Origin: Sandarakinorhabdus glacialis
GTDB taxonomy: Bacteria > Pseudomonadota > Alphaproteobacteria > Sphingomonadales > Sphingomonadaceae
Reading direction: 5' to 3'
Assembly: GCF_014643455.1 (NCBI RefSeq)
Contig: NZ_BMJM01000001.1
Location: 362,123 to 426,122 of the forward strand
Length of the DNA stretch: 64,000 bases
Below the pieces are notes generated by a model, which searched no databases, was not told where the DNA came from, and saw nothing but the letters and a program-made list of their open reading frames with translations. Both the position numbers and the translations under genes were made by a program. Each line of letters starts with the position of its first letter. The stretch's first letter is position 1. This document shows, piece by piece, positions 8,536 through 16,869 of this stretch.

Positions 8536-9627
8536 ATGGCCGATGTTTCAATAATCCCATCGGATGAGGCTCGGCGTCTCGCGGCCGTTCGGCGCTACGA
8601 TATTCTCGATACCCCGCCCGATGGCGCGTTCGATCGCATCACGGCGCTTGCCGCCCGCCGCTTCGGCGTCCCGATCTCGATCATCAGCATCGTCGACGAG
8701 GATCGTATCTGGTTCAAGTCGCACCACGGGGTAACCGTCGAACAGATCGGGCGCGACCCCGGCCTTTGCGCATCGGCAATCCTGTCCAACGATCCCCACA
8801 TCCTGATCGATGCCAGCATCGATCCCCGCTCCCTGGCCAATCCTCTCGTGGCCGGCGATTTCGGGCTTCGCTTTTACGCCGGTGTTCCGCTCATGACGAA
8901 CGATGGCCATAATCTTGGCACACTGTGCATCATCGACAGGGAAGCGCGCCCTATCGACCAGTCGCAGATCGACGATCTGAAAGACCTTGCTGCGATCGTG
9001 ATGGATCGGATCGAACTGCAGCTCGCCGCCCGTCGTGCAGTCTCGAAGGCCGAGTTGATGGCGAAGGAAATCGACCATCGCGTGATGAACAGCCTGCAGT
9101 TCGTATCGAGCCTGCTCGCCATGCAGAGTCGATCTCTCGAGGATGAAGACGCTGTCGCCCACCTCCAGCTTGCCGCCAACCGTGTCGCCGCGGTGGCGCA
9201 GGTTCACCGTCATTTTTACGCCGAGGGAACGGACCAGACGTCCTGCCTGACGTTCCTTCGCCGACTTTGCGCGGACCTCGCATCGGTCCTGGACCGGGAA
9301 ATTCAGGTCAGCGGCGACGAGGGCGATATACCGACGACGTCGATCCAGCCCATCGGGTTGCTCGTCAATGAACTGGCGACGAATGCGGCGAAACACGGAC
9401 AGGGCTTGATCGAGGTGCGATATGAGATCGGGACGGATCGGCACACCCTGATCGTTTCCGACGAAGGCCGCGATCTGCCGACAGACTTCGATCCGGCTGA
9501 AGTTCGCCAGGGCCTGGGCATGCGAATTGTGACGTCACTCGCAAACCAGCTCGGCGGCGAATTGACCAGAGGGCATCGTCAAGACGGCGGCTCATCCTTC
9601 AAGGTGTCGTTTCCGGCTGCCCGTTAA
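8536..9627 (+). CDS. GAF-domain sensor histidine kinase (HisKA_2 family)
   Basis: A 363-residue soluble histidine kinase. A GAF domain spans roughly residues 20-165 (RYDILDTPPDGAFDRITALA, SIVDEDRIWFKSH, GVPLMTNDGHNLGTLCIID). Then comes the HisKA_2-type H-box KEIDHRVMNSLQFVSSLL with phospho-acceptor His181, and an ATP-binding domain with VNELATNAAKHG and GLGMRIVTSLANQLGG. There are no membrane segments, so it senses cytoplasmic signals; LOV/GAF-HisKA_2 kinases commonly feed the PhyR-EcfG general stress pathway in sphingomonads. No response regulator is adjacent. The ATG at 8536 fits the start of the GAF region; an upstream extension would add 39 unlikely residues. Confidence 0.9.
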   Translation: MADVSIIPSDEARRLAAVRRYDILDTPPDGAFDRITALAARRFGVPISIISIVDEDRIWFKSHHGVTVEQIGRDPGLCASAILSNDPHILIDASIDPRSLANPLVAGDFGLRFYAGVPLMTNDGHNLGTLCIIDREARPIDQSQIDDLKDLAAIVMDRIELQLAARRAVSKAELMAKEIDHRVMNSLQFVSSLLAMQSRSLEDEDAVAHLQLAANRVAAVAQVHRHFYAEGTDQTSCLTFLRRLCADLASVLDREIQVSGDEGDIPTTSIQPIGLLVNELATNAAKHGQGLIEVRYEIGTDRHTLIVSDEGRDLPTDFDPAEVRQGLGMRIVTSLANQLGGELTRGHRQDGGSSFKVSFPAAR

Positions 9628-9668
9628 ATCCGGGCTGTCGTGTCCCCGCCCGCCAAGGGGCAAGCGGG

Positions 9669-10883
9669 TCAGTCGTCGAGAGCGCTATAGACCATGGTGC
9701 GGACTTCGCGGCGAACGGGATAGGTGCTGCTCGGGATGAGCTGGGTCATGAAGATTGCAACAAGGTCTTCCTCGGGATCGATCCAGAAGAAAGTGCTGGC
9801 GGCGCCGCCCCAGAAATAGTCCCCGTCGCTGCCGGGCATCAGAGTCTGGGCGGCGTTCAGCGTCGTCGCAAAACCGAGGCCGAAGCCGATGCCGTCATAG
9901 GCGGCTTCGGAGAACATCGATTTCGACATGGCCGCGATGCTGCTGTCGCCGGGCAGGTGGTTGGCGGTCATCAGGTCGATGGTCTTGCGGCTGAGGTAGC
10001 GGTGGCCGTCCGCGGTGCCGCCATTGAGCAGCATCTGGGCGAATTTGAGATAGTCGCGCGCCGTGCTGACGAGGCCGCCGCCACCCGAGATGAAGCTGGC
10101 CGGCTTGAGGAAGCTGCTGGTGGCGGCGTCGTCCTGCAGCTCGATGCCGCCGGCGCGGGCGGGTTGGTAGCAGCCGGCGAGGCGGTGGGCCTGGCCATCG
10201 CGGACGTGGAAGCCGGTGTCGACCATGCCGAGCGGCTTGAACAGGCGGTCGGACAGGAATTCATCGAACGGCTGCCCGCTGACGACCTGAACAAGCCAGC
10301 CGCAGACATCGGTAGCGACCGAATAGTTCCAGGCGTCGCCTGGCGAGAATTCGAGCGGGATCTTGCCGAGCGCGGCGATCATGTCGGCCAGTGTGCCGGA
10401 TTTTTCAACTTCGCCGATCTTTTCGCGGCGATAGGCTTCGTCGATGTTGGTGCGGAGCTGAAAGCCGTAGGTGAGGCCCGCAGTGTGGCGGAGGAGGTCA
10501 ACGACCTGCATCGGGCGCTTCACCGGCGTCGTCTGAAAACCGAGCTTTTGGGTGCCGGCGGCAAAGACCGCGAGGTTCTTCCATTCGGGGATGTAGCGAT
10601 GGACGGGGTCCTCGAGAGCGATCCTGCCTTCCTCGACGAGCATCATCAGCGCCACCGACGTGATCGGCTTGGTCATCGAGTAGATGCGGAAGATCGTGTC
10701 CTCGGCAAGCGGCACGCCGCGCTCGACATCGGCGTGGCCGGTGATGCCGATATGGGCAATGTCGCCGTGGCGGGCGACGAGGGTCAGCGTGCCGGGCAGG
10801 CGGCCGGGTCCGGTATAGCGTTCGGCGAGGAACTTATCGATGCGCGCGAGGCGTTCGGGCGAAAAGCCGAGGGAAGCATCCAT
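9669..10883 (-). CDS. Class C beta-lactamase-fold serine hydrolase (EstB-like)
   Basis: A 404-residue serine hydrolase of the beta-lactamase/DD-peptidase/esterase superfamily. The nucleophile motif SMTK gives Ser69 and Lys72, the second motif is in WNYSVATDVCGWL (Tyr of YxN, with Val in place of Asn), and FWGGAASTFFWIDP near the end stands where beta-lactamases have KTG. That combination resembles EstB-like esterases more than true antibiotic-inactivating enzymes. No signal peptide is visible, so a cytoplasmic esterase is most likely. The start at 10883 gives the usual family N-terminus FSPERLARIDKFL. It is downstream of, and on the same strand as, the DUF6356 gene. Confidence 0.85.
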   Translation of the reverse strand: MDASLGFSPERLARIDKFLAERYTGPGRLPGTLTLVARHGDIAHIGITGHADVERGVPLAEDTIFRIYSMTKPITSVALMMLVEEGRIALEDPVHRYIPEWKNLAVFAAGTQKLGFQTTPVKRPMQVVDLLRHTAGLTYGFQLRTNIDEAYRREKIGEVEKSGTLADMIAALGKIPLEFSPGDAWNYSVATDVCGWLVQVVSGQPFDEFLSDRLFKPLGMVDTGFHVRDGQAHRLAGCYQPARAGGIELQDDAATSSFLKPASFISGGGGLVSTARDYLKFAQMLLNGGTADGHRYLSRKTIDLMTANHLPGDSSIAAMSKSMFSEAAYDGIGFGLGFATTLNAAQTLMPGSDGDYFWGGAASTFFWIDPEEDLVAIFMTQLIPSSTYPVRREVRTMVYSALDD

Positions 10884-10977
10884 CTGAAAATCTGTCCTTG
10901 GATAACCGGTGCGTAGCCCCGGCTGAACCCGATCGGCGCAACTTATATACTGGCGACCCTGATAGGTTTCGCCGCGC

Positions 10978-11223
10978 TCAAAGCGTCGGCTGGTCGAAGC
11001 GGCGCGGGCTGATCTCGCCGTGGAGCTTGAAGATGGCGTCGCTGCCGGCGGTCTTGCAGAGGCCCGGGACAAAGGCGTGGACGACGCATTTGAAAGCGGC
11101 GGCGGCGAGGCGGACGGCGACGGTGAACGAGGCGGCCATGTGCTCGAGATAGGTCTCGTTGACGGCACGGGGGTGATCGACGAACAGGCGGGCAAACTGG
11201 CGGTCGAGTTGGCGGTCGATCAT
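10978..11223 (-). CDS. DUF6356 family small protein
   Basis: An 81-residue protein with the pattern FARLFVDHPRAVNETYLEHM, then a hydrophobic segment AASFTVAVRLAAAAFKCVVHAFVPGLC and a tail that looks soluble. This matches the small DUF6356 proteins common in sphingomonads, probably single-span or membrane-associated; function is unknown. An excellent ribosome site AAGGAGG sits 5 nt before the ATG at 11223, which fixes the start. Confidence 0.75.
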   Translation of the reverse strand: MIDRQLDRQFARLFVDHPRAVNETYLEHMAASFTVAVRLAAAAFKCVVHAFVPGLCKTAGSDAIFKLHGEISPRRFDQPTL

Positions 11224-11347
11224 GGAGCCTCCTTGGTTGATCGGCATTATCCCGCAAAAAGTGGCCCGCCGCCAGCCTGTGGGCGATGCTGGCCCGTTGC
11301 AAGACGGTGGGACCGGCGCTAGGGAACCGGCCACTCGCCGATTGCGA

Positions 11348-11423
11348 GGGCGATTAGCTCAGTTGGTAGAGCGCTTCCTTTACACGGAAGATGTCGGCGG
11401 TTCGAGCCCGTCATCGCCCACCA
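11348..11423 (+). tRNA. tRNA-Val (anticodon TAC)
   Basis: A complete cloverleaf: acceptor GGGCGAT/ATCGCCC, D-arm GCTC/GAGC, anticodon stem CTTCC/GGAAG around loop TTTACAC (anticodon TAC, reading GTA/GTG), T-arm GGCGG-TTCGAGC-CCGTC with one G-T pair, discriminator A and encoded CCA at 11421-11423. Length is 76 nt with CCA. No linked tRNA or rRNA is adjacent. Confidence 0.97.
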
Positions 11424-11509
11424 TATCCATTTGCGCTGCGGGCCAGCGTGCCTTCGCCTCGTGGACATGCCCCTGAATCCCGGTTGCAAACTGTTGCTGC
11501 AACGCAACA

Positions 11510-11528
11510 CCGGCCGACGATCGGCCGG
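11510..11528. other. Hairpin CCGGCCGA-CGA-TCGGCCGG
   Basis: A perfect 8-bp inverted repeat lies between tRNA-Val and the Pho box. No T-tract follows, so it is not a classical terminator. It could limit tRNA 3' extensions or read-through toward the receptor gene. Confidence 0.35.
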
Positions 11529-11560
11529 CGATCGATCTATGTGACGCGGTCAGCGCTGGA

Positions 11561-11578
11561 CTGTCATGTAACTGTCAT
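11561..11578 (+). promoter_or_regulatory. Pho box (PhoB-binding site)
   Basis: The sequence CTGTCATGTAACTGTCAT consists of two perfect CTGTCAT heptamers separated by 4 bp, matching the PhoB consensus architecture. It lies 129 nt upstream of the TonB-dependent receptor start and in the same orientation. A weak -10-like CAATAG follows 10 nt after the box, about where PhoB-dependent promoters place it. This suggests induction of the receptor gene under phosphate limitation. Confidence 0.75.
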
Positions 11579-11706
11579 ATCTCCCTCGCAATAGACGGGG
11601 CAATCGAATCGGGGCTGTGTGCAGGCACATCGCGGGCGCCCCGGTCCGGATCGTTCTCGTATTTCGGGCTTGCGGCTGACGCCATCAAGCAAACAGGGGT
11701 TTTTCA

Positions 11707-14700
11707 ATGCGCTATCTTCGTATCGGTTGTGCCGTCGCTGCACTTATCGCCCCTGTTGCCGTCCAGGCGCAGGACACCACGTCGAGCATTCGCGGCCAGG
11801 TCACCGACAGCGCTGGCGTCGCCGTGCCGAGCGCGACTGTCGTCATTCTCCACACGCCATCGGGCACCCGCACCACGCAGGTGACCGATTCGAGCGGCGG
11901 CTTCAACGCCAGCGGGCTTCGCCTCGGCGGTCCCTACACGATCACCGTGAACGCCGCCGGCTATGACGCCGCCGACGAGACCATCAGCGGCCTTGCCGCC
12001 GGTACGCCGCAGCGCATCACCGTGCTGCTTGCAGCGGCGGGCGAGACGATCACCGTCACCGCGGCACGCCAGCGTTCGTCGATCAGCATCGCCAGCGGCC
12101 CGGCGACCGTCCTCACCGCCGAGGATATCCGCGGCGTCTCGACCGTCAACCGCGACATCCGTAACCTTGCCGTCCGCAACCCGCTGGTATCGCTCGATCC
12201 GACCAACGGCGGCGCCATCTCGATCGCCGGGCAGAACAACCGCTTCAACCGTATTTCGGTCGACGGTATCCAGTTCGGCGATCCGTTCGGACTCGAAGCC
12301 GGCGGCCTTGCTTCGGCACGCGGTCCAGTCCCCCTCGATGCCATCGCGGAATTCTCGGTCGAAGTTGCACCGGTCGACATCCAGCAGGGTGGTTTCCAGG
12401 GCGGCGCCATCAACACCCAGCTGCTATCGGGTACCAACGACTTCCACGCGCAGGGCTTTTTCACTTACTCGTCGGACAATCTGGCTGGCGACACCACGAA
12501 AGGCGTGACGCGTCCGCGCGATTTTGAATCGAAGATCTTCGGCGCGCAGCTGACCGGCCCCATCATCAAGGACAAGCTGTTCTTTGCCGTTACCTGGGAG
12601 CGGTTGCGCGATACGACGCCGTCGCAGGTCCAGGCGGCTGATCTGGGCATCACCCAGGCGCAGATTGACCAGATCAATCAGATTTCGACCAGCCGTTACA
12701 ATTTCGACGCCGGGCAGGTGGCCAACAATGTGGCCGAAAGGGACGACAAGGTCGTCGCCAAGATCGATTGGAACATCGCCGACGGCCATCGTGCCGCGCT
12801 GACGTATATCTATAACGAAGGCAATCTGCTTGCCGGCCAGACCGGAACCAACCAGCTGAATGCCAACAACCCGACGCTTTCACTTGAATCGAACAATTAT
12901 AACCAGGGTTCGGTCAACCATTACGGTGTGTTCCAGTTGAACGACCAGTGGACCGACAATTTCTCGACGCAGATACGGGTCAATTATAACGACTATGTTC
13001 GCCTGCAGGAACCCTTTGGCCAGAAGGATTTCGGCCAGTTCCAGGTCTGCCTCGAGCCGGCAGCAACCGTCGGCGGCGCCAATCCTTCGTGCCCGCGTAC
13101 GGGTCCCGGCCGCGCGGCCACCCGCCAGATCCAGTTTGGGCCCGACACTTCACGCCAGGCCAACGAGCTTTCGGCGCAGACGCTGGGCATCGAGTTCATG
13201 GCGCAGTTGAAGATGAACAGTCACACGGTGAAATTCATTGCCGAACGTCGCGGCCAGGATTTCAATAACCTCTTTGCCCAGAACGTGTCGGGCAACTTCC
13301 GCTTCGACTCGATTGCCGATCTGGCTGCGGGACGCGCCAACCAGCTGGTGTTTGCGGCACCCTTGCGCGGCGACATCGGTACGGTGCGCGCGTTGTTCGC
13401 CAACAACGTCTATACATTCGGCCTGCAGGACGTGTGGGATGTCAACGATACGCTGTCGCTGACGGCCGGTTTCCGTTGGGACCTGTATGAAACGCCTGAC
13501 ACCCCGGTGTTCAACCCGGATTTCCTGGCGCGCACGGGTATTCGCAACAACTCCTCACTCAACGGTCGCCAGGTATTCCAGCCCCGCGTTGCGGCGGCCT
13601 GGTCTCCGACCGACCGCCTGCGCGTGCGGGGAACCGCCGGGCTGTTCGCCGGCGGTAATCCGAACGTCTGGATTTCTAACAACTATTCCAACCCGGGGCC
13701 GACGTTGGGAACGGCAACCGTGGCGCGTAATCTCGACGGCAGCTTCGCAATTACGGGCGTAAACACGGCGGGGCTGACGCCGGCACAGATACAGGCACTG
13801 GGGGCCGCGACGCTCAACAACGTGACCGGCGGCACCGGCGTTCCGGCGGCGTTGCGCAATCTGATCACTGGCGCCGGCTCTGCGGCTGCGCCGACCAATG
13901 TGCTCGACCCCAATTTCCAGATCCCGTCGCAATGGCGTGTTTCGGGCACGGTCGATTATGTCGCCGACCTCGGTGGCCTTGGCGATGACTGGAACTTCGG
14001 TGCCGATGTCGTGTGGTCGCGGGTCAAGAATGCCCTGACCTACACCGATCTCCGTTCGGTACCGAATACCTCGCCGGGCGGCGCGTCCACTCCCGATGGT
14101 CGTCCACGGTATCAGGCTTTCAACGCCGCAGCCGGCAGCAACACCGACCTGTTCCTGACCAACACCGACCGCGGGTATAGCTGGAACATCGTCGCTCGGG
14201 TCGACAAGCGTTGGGAGAACGGCTTCTTCCTTGGTGCGGCGTACACTTTCCAGCGCGCGAAGGACGTCAACTCCGGCACCTCGTCGACGGCCGGTTCTAA
14301 CTATGGCAACGCGGCAGCAGGGATCGACCCTAACAATGGCGCCTATGGCACTTCGAACTATCAGATCGACGATGCGTATCGTTTGAACATCGGCTTCGAC
14401 CAGGCGCTGTTCGGTGACAACAAAACCCGCATCGAGCTGTTCTTCAACAGTCGCGCCGGTCAGCGCTTCAGCTACACGTTCGCCGATACAACCAATAACG
14501 GCTCTACCGGCAACCGGTCAGCGGTGTTCGGCACGCAGTCGTTCAACAACCGATATCTGATTTATGTGCCTAACGTGGCGTCGCCGACGGCCGATCCTTT
14601 GGTTCAGTATGCGGCCGGGTTCGATTTTGCCGGCTTCCAGAAAGTTGTGCAGAACAGTGAGTTGACCAAGTACCAGGGCAAGATCGCGCCAAAGAACATC

Positions 14701-15054
14701 GGTCGTTCGCCGCGCTTCAACAAACTCGACCTCAGCATAAAGCAGGAACTGCCGTTCGTGTTCGGTGGCAAGATGGAAGTCTTTGCCGATATGGAAAACG
14801 TGCTCAACTTCATCGACAATGACTGGGGCTCGCTTCGGCAGGTGGCCTTCCCATATTATGGCACTCTGGTGAACGTCTCGTGCGTTTCGGTGGCAGGCTC
14901 GGCAACAGCGCCGAACAATACTGCTCCCTCGCAGCCTTGCGCCCAATACCGTTACGCCAATGTTTCGGGCTCTACGGTAACGGCTCCGGCGCAGACACTG
15001 TTCCAGAACCAGTCGCTCTGGGGCATCCGCGTTGGTGCGCGGGTCAAGTTCTAG
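11707..15054 (+). CDS. Oar-like TonB-dependent receptor with carboxypeptidase-regulatory domain
   Basis: A 1115-residue outer-membrane protein. The signal peptide ends near AVQAQ (residue 22). Residues about 28-115 form a carboxypeptidase regulatory-like beta-sandwich (SIRGQVTDSAGVAVPSATV, YTITVNAAGYD). A plug-like region follows with ETITVTAARQRSSI and NRISVDGIQFGDPFGL. The rest is a large beta-barrel ending in WGIRVGARVKF, with the terminal Phe needed for BAM recognition. Such Oar/CarbopepD_reg receptors import or bind unknown ligands with TonB energy. The upstream Pho box implies phosphate-starvation control, so a phosphorus-containing ligand is a reasonable inference. Transcription ends at the terminator at 15106-15132. 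Confidence 0.93.
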   Translation: MRYLRIGCAVAALIAPVAVQAQDTTSSIRGQVTDSAGVAVPSATVVILHTPSGTRTTQVTDSSGGFNASGLRLGGPYTITVNAAGYDAADETISGLAAGTPQRITVLLAAAGETITVTAARQRSSISIASGPATVLTAEDIRGVSTVNRDIRNLAVRNPLVSLDPTNGGAISIAGQNNRFNRISVDGIQFGDPFGLEAGGLASARGPVPLDAIAEFSVEVAPVDIQQGGFQGGAINTQLLSGTNDFHAQGFFTYSSDNLAGDTTKGVTRPRDFESKIFGAQLTGPIIKDKLFFAVTWERLRDTTPSQVQAADLGITQAQIDQINQISTSRYNFDAGQVANNVAERDDKVVAKIDWNIADGHRAALTYIYNEGNLLAGQTGTNQLNANNPTLSLESNNYNQGSVNHYGVFQLNDQWTDNFSTQIRVNYNDYVRLQEPFGQKDFGQFQVCLEPAATVGGANPSCPRTGPGRAATRQIQFGPDTSRQANELSAQTLGIEFMAQLKMNSHTVKFIAERRGQDFNNLFAQNVSGNFRFDSIADLAAGRANQLVFAAPLRGDIGTVRALFANNVYTFGLQDVWDVNDTLSLTAGFRWDLYETPDTPVFNPDFLARTGIRNNSSLNGRQVFQPRVAAAWSPTDRLRVRGTAGLFAGGNPNVWISNNYSNPGPTLGTATVARNLDGSFAITGVNTAGLTPAQIQALGAATLNNVTGGTGVPAALRNLITGAGSAAAPTNVLDPNFQIPSQWRVSGTVDYVADLGGLGDDWNFGADVVWSRVKNALTYTDLRSVPNTSPGGASTPDGRPRYQAFNAAAGSNTDLFLTNTDRGYSWNIVARVDKRWENGFFLGAAYTFQRAKDVNSGTSSTAGSNYGNAAAGIDPNNGAYGTSNYQIDDAYRLNIGFDQALFGDNKTRIELFFNSRAGQRFSYTFADTTNNGSTGNRSAVFGTQSFNNRYLIYVPNVASPTADPLVQYAAGFDFAGFQKVVQNSELTKYQGKIAPKNIGRSPRFNKLDLSIKQELPFVFGGKMEVFADMENVLNFIDNDWGSLRQVAFPYYGTLVNVSCVSVAGSATAPNNTAPSQPCAQYRYANVSGSTVTAPAQTLFQNQSLWGIRVGARVKF

Positions 15055-15066
15055 GCTGACAGCGGA

Positions 15067-15090
15067 CGCGCGTAGCGAAAGCTACGCGCG
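15067..15090 (+). other. GAAA-tetraloop hairpin after the receptor gene
   Basis: CGCGCGTAGC-GAAA-GCTACGCGCG is a perfect 10-bp stem capped by a GNRA loop, 13 nt after the receptor stop and just before the true terminator. It probably protects the mRNA 3' end. Confidence 0.6.
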
Positions 15091-15105
15091 GACTCGTCTG
15101 ACGTC

Positions 15106-15132
15106 AGCCCCGGCTTTGCCGGGGCTTGTTTT
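15106..15132 (+). terminator. Rho-independent terminator of the TonB-dependent receptor gene
   Basis: Stem AGCCCCGGC-TTT-GCCGGGGCT (9 perfect pairs) is followed by TGTTTT. It lies between the receptor and the convergent Lrp-type gene. Confidence 0.85.
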
Positions 15133-15161
15133 GCAATTTGCTTCTGAAGTCTGCGCGCGAA

Positions 15162-15219
15162 AGACCCCTCACCGGCTCGCGAAGGCGCGAGTCCGATCTC
15201 TCTCGCGTGGGGAGAGGTT
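15162..15219. repeat. Dispersed palindromic repeat, family 2
   Basis: Pattern CCCCTCACCGGCTCGCGAAG, then GCGCGAGTC and CTCTCTCGCGTGGGGAGAGG. It matches the copies at 6954, 45990 and 52180 in order and spacing, and sits just downstream of the Lrp-type gene (minus strand). Confidence 0.6.
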
Positions 15220-15221
15220 CG

Positions 15222-15698
15222 TCAGTCTACGGGAACGCCGGGGCGGCTGAGGGCGGTGCGGATCACAAAGCTGGTTTTCACGCTTTCGACGTTCGGAGCC
15301 GGGGTCAGCGAGCTGGTCAGGAAGCGCTGGAACTCCTGGAGGTCGTGGGCGACGACCTTGAGGATGAAGTCGATCTCGCCGTTGAGCATATGGCATTCGC
15401 GGACTTGGGGCAGGGCGGAGACATGGTCTTCGAAGGCCTTGAGATCGGCCTCGGCCTGGCTGCGCAGGCTGACAAGGGCAAAGACGATGATGCCATAGCC
15501 GAGCGCCTGGGCGTCGAGGTCGGCGTGGTAGCCGAGGATGGTGCCGTTTTCCTCCAGCGCGCGGACGCGGCGCAGGCACGGCGGGGCGGTGAGGCCGGCA
15601 CGATCGGCGAGCTCGACATTGGTGATGCGGCCCTCGGCCTGCAGGTGGCGCAGGATGACGCGGTCGATGTCGTCGATAGGGAGTCGCGAACGATGCAT
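15222..15698 (-). CDS. Lrp/AsnC family transcriptional regulator
   Basis: A 158-residue regulator. The N-terminal helix-turn-helix reads DDIDRVILRHLQAEGRITNVELADRAGLTAPPCLRRVRAL, with the canonical Lrp spacing. The C-terminal RAM/AsnC_trans_reg domain spans about residues 70-145 (GYHADLDAQALGYGIIVFALV, CHMLNGEIDFILKVVAHD) and binds an amino-acid effector. The target genes are not evident; trxB lies divergently 149 nt away and is one candidate. The ATG at 15698 gives the standard family length. Confidence 0.93.
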   Translation of the reverse strand: MHRSRLPIDDIDRVILRHLQAEGRITNVELADRAGLTAPPCLRRVRALEENGTILGYHADLDAQALGYGIIVFALVSLRSQAEADLKAFEDHVSALPQVRECHMLNGEIDFILKVVAHDLQEFQRFLTSSLTPAPNVESVKTSFVIRTALSRPGVPVD

Positions 15699-15847
15699 CT
15701 GGCGTAACTCCGTAACGCATAAAGCCCCTCCTTCATAACAATCTTGCCGGAACGCGCAAGGACTGCATTGCCTTCGCGCAATATCGGAGAGGGGTGCAAA
15801 TCCCGTGGTTCGCGCCTATCTGGGAAGCATATCCCGAGGAGTTCACC

Positions 15848-16846
15848 GTGCCTGAGACCCGTCATACCCGCGTGCTGATCATTGGATCGGGCCCCGCCGG
15901 CTATACTGCGGCCATATATGCAGCGCGCGCCGCGATGGAGCCGGTGCTGATAGAGGGCCTGCAGCCGGGTGGCCAGCTGACCATCACCACCGAGGTCGAG
16001 AACTGGCCGGGCGATGTGACGGTGCAGGGGCCGAACCTGATGGTGCGGATGGCCGAGCAGGCGCGGCATGTCGGGGCCGAGCTGGTCAGCGACATCGTCA
16101 CGCGTATCGACACGTCGGCGCGGCCGTTCGTGGTCGAGACTGATTCCGGCCAGCGTTGGACCGCCGATACGGTGATCATCTGCACCGGGGCGCAGGCGCG
16201 CTGGCTGGGCATCCCGTCGGAGACGAAGTTTCGCGGCTTTGGCGTCTCGGCGTGCGCGACGTGCGACGGGTTCTTCTTTCGCGGCAAGACGGTGGTCGTT
16301 GTCGGCGGCGGCAATACCGCGGTCGAAGAGGCGATGTTCCTGACCAATTTCGCATCGAAGGTGCATCTCGTGCATCGCCGCGGCGAACTGCGCGCCGACA
16401 AGACCAACCAGAAGCGGTTGTTCGCCAATGCCAAGATCGAGACGCACTGGTATGCCGAGATTGCCGATGTGCTCGGCAGCGATGCGCCGGCGACGGTGAC
16501 CGGCGTGGTGCTGCGCGATACGCGCGACGGCCGGGTGCGCGAGCTGGCGTGCGACGGACTGTTCGTGGCGATCGGGCATGTGCCGGCGACGGAGCTGTTC
16601 GTTGGCCAGCTCGAGATGGACCATGAAGGCTATCTGGTGACGGCGCCCGATTCGACGGCGACGTCGGTGCCGGGGGTGTTTGCGGCGGGCGACGTGAAGG
16701 ACAAGGTCTATCGCCAGGCGGTGACCGCGGCGGGAATGGGGTGCATGGCGGCACTCGAGGCCGAGCGGTTCATCGCGCATGGCCTGCATGGGATGAACGG
16801 GGTGGATGAGGAGGCCTTGGTGGCTGACGAGGCTGCTGCGGCTTAG
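15848..16846 (+). CDS. trxB: Thioredoxin-disulfide reductase
   Basis: A 332-residue flavoenzyme that transfers electrons from NADPH to thioredoxin. FAD motif GSGPAGYTAAIYAARA is near residues 13-28, redox-active ACATCDG (Cys136 and Cys139) follows, NADPH motif GGGNTAVEEA is near 157, and the FAD-closing GVFAAGDVKD is near 285. The GTG at 15848 is chosen because GAGGAG stands 6 nt before it and the family N-terminus (TRVLIIGSGPAG) follows; an ATG at 15794 would add 18 non-homologous residues. The C-terminus has a short acidic Ala-rich tail. A LysR gene follows 23 nt later on the same strand. Confidence 0.96.
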   Translation: MPETRHTRVLIIGSGPAGYTAAIYAARAAMEPVLIEGLQPGGQLTITTEVENWPGDVTVQGPNLMVRMAEQARHVGAELVSDIVTRIDTSARPFVVETDSGQRWTADTVIICTGAQARWLGIPSETKFRGFGVSACATCDGFFFRGKTVVVVGGGNTAVEEAMFLTNFASKVHLVHRRGELRADKTNQKRLFANAKIETHWYAEIADVLGSDAPATVTGVVLRDTRDGRVRELACDGLFVAIGHVPATELFVGQLEMDHEGYLVTAPDSTATSVPGVFAAGDVKDKVYRQAVTAAGMGCMAALEAERFIAHGLHGMNGVDEEALVADEAAAA

Positions 16847-16869
16847 GAAGGGGAGAAGGGGGGAGCGAC

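Noticed and set aside
9669-10883. Antibiotic-resistance class C beta-lactamase
   Set aside because: SxxK is present, but YxN is altered, KTG is missing and no signal peptide is visible; an esterase-like hydrolase is more likely.
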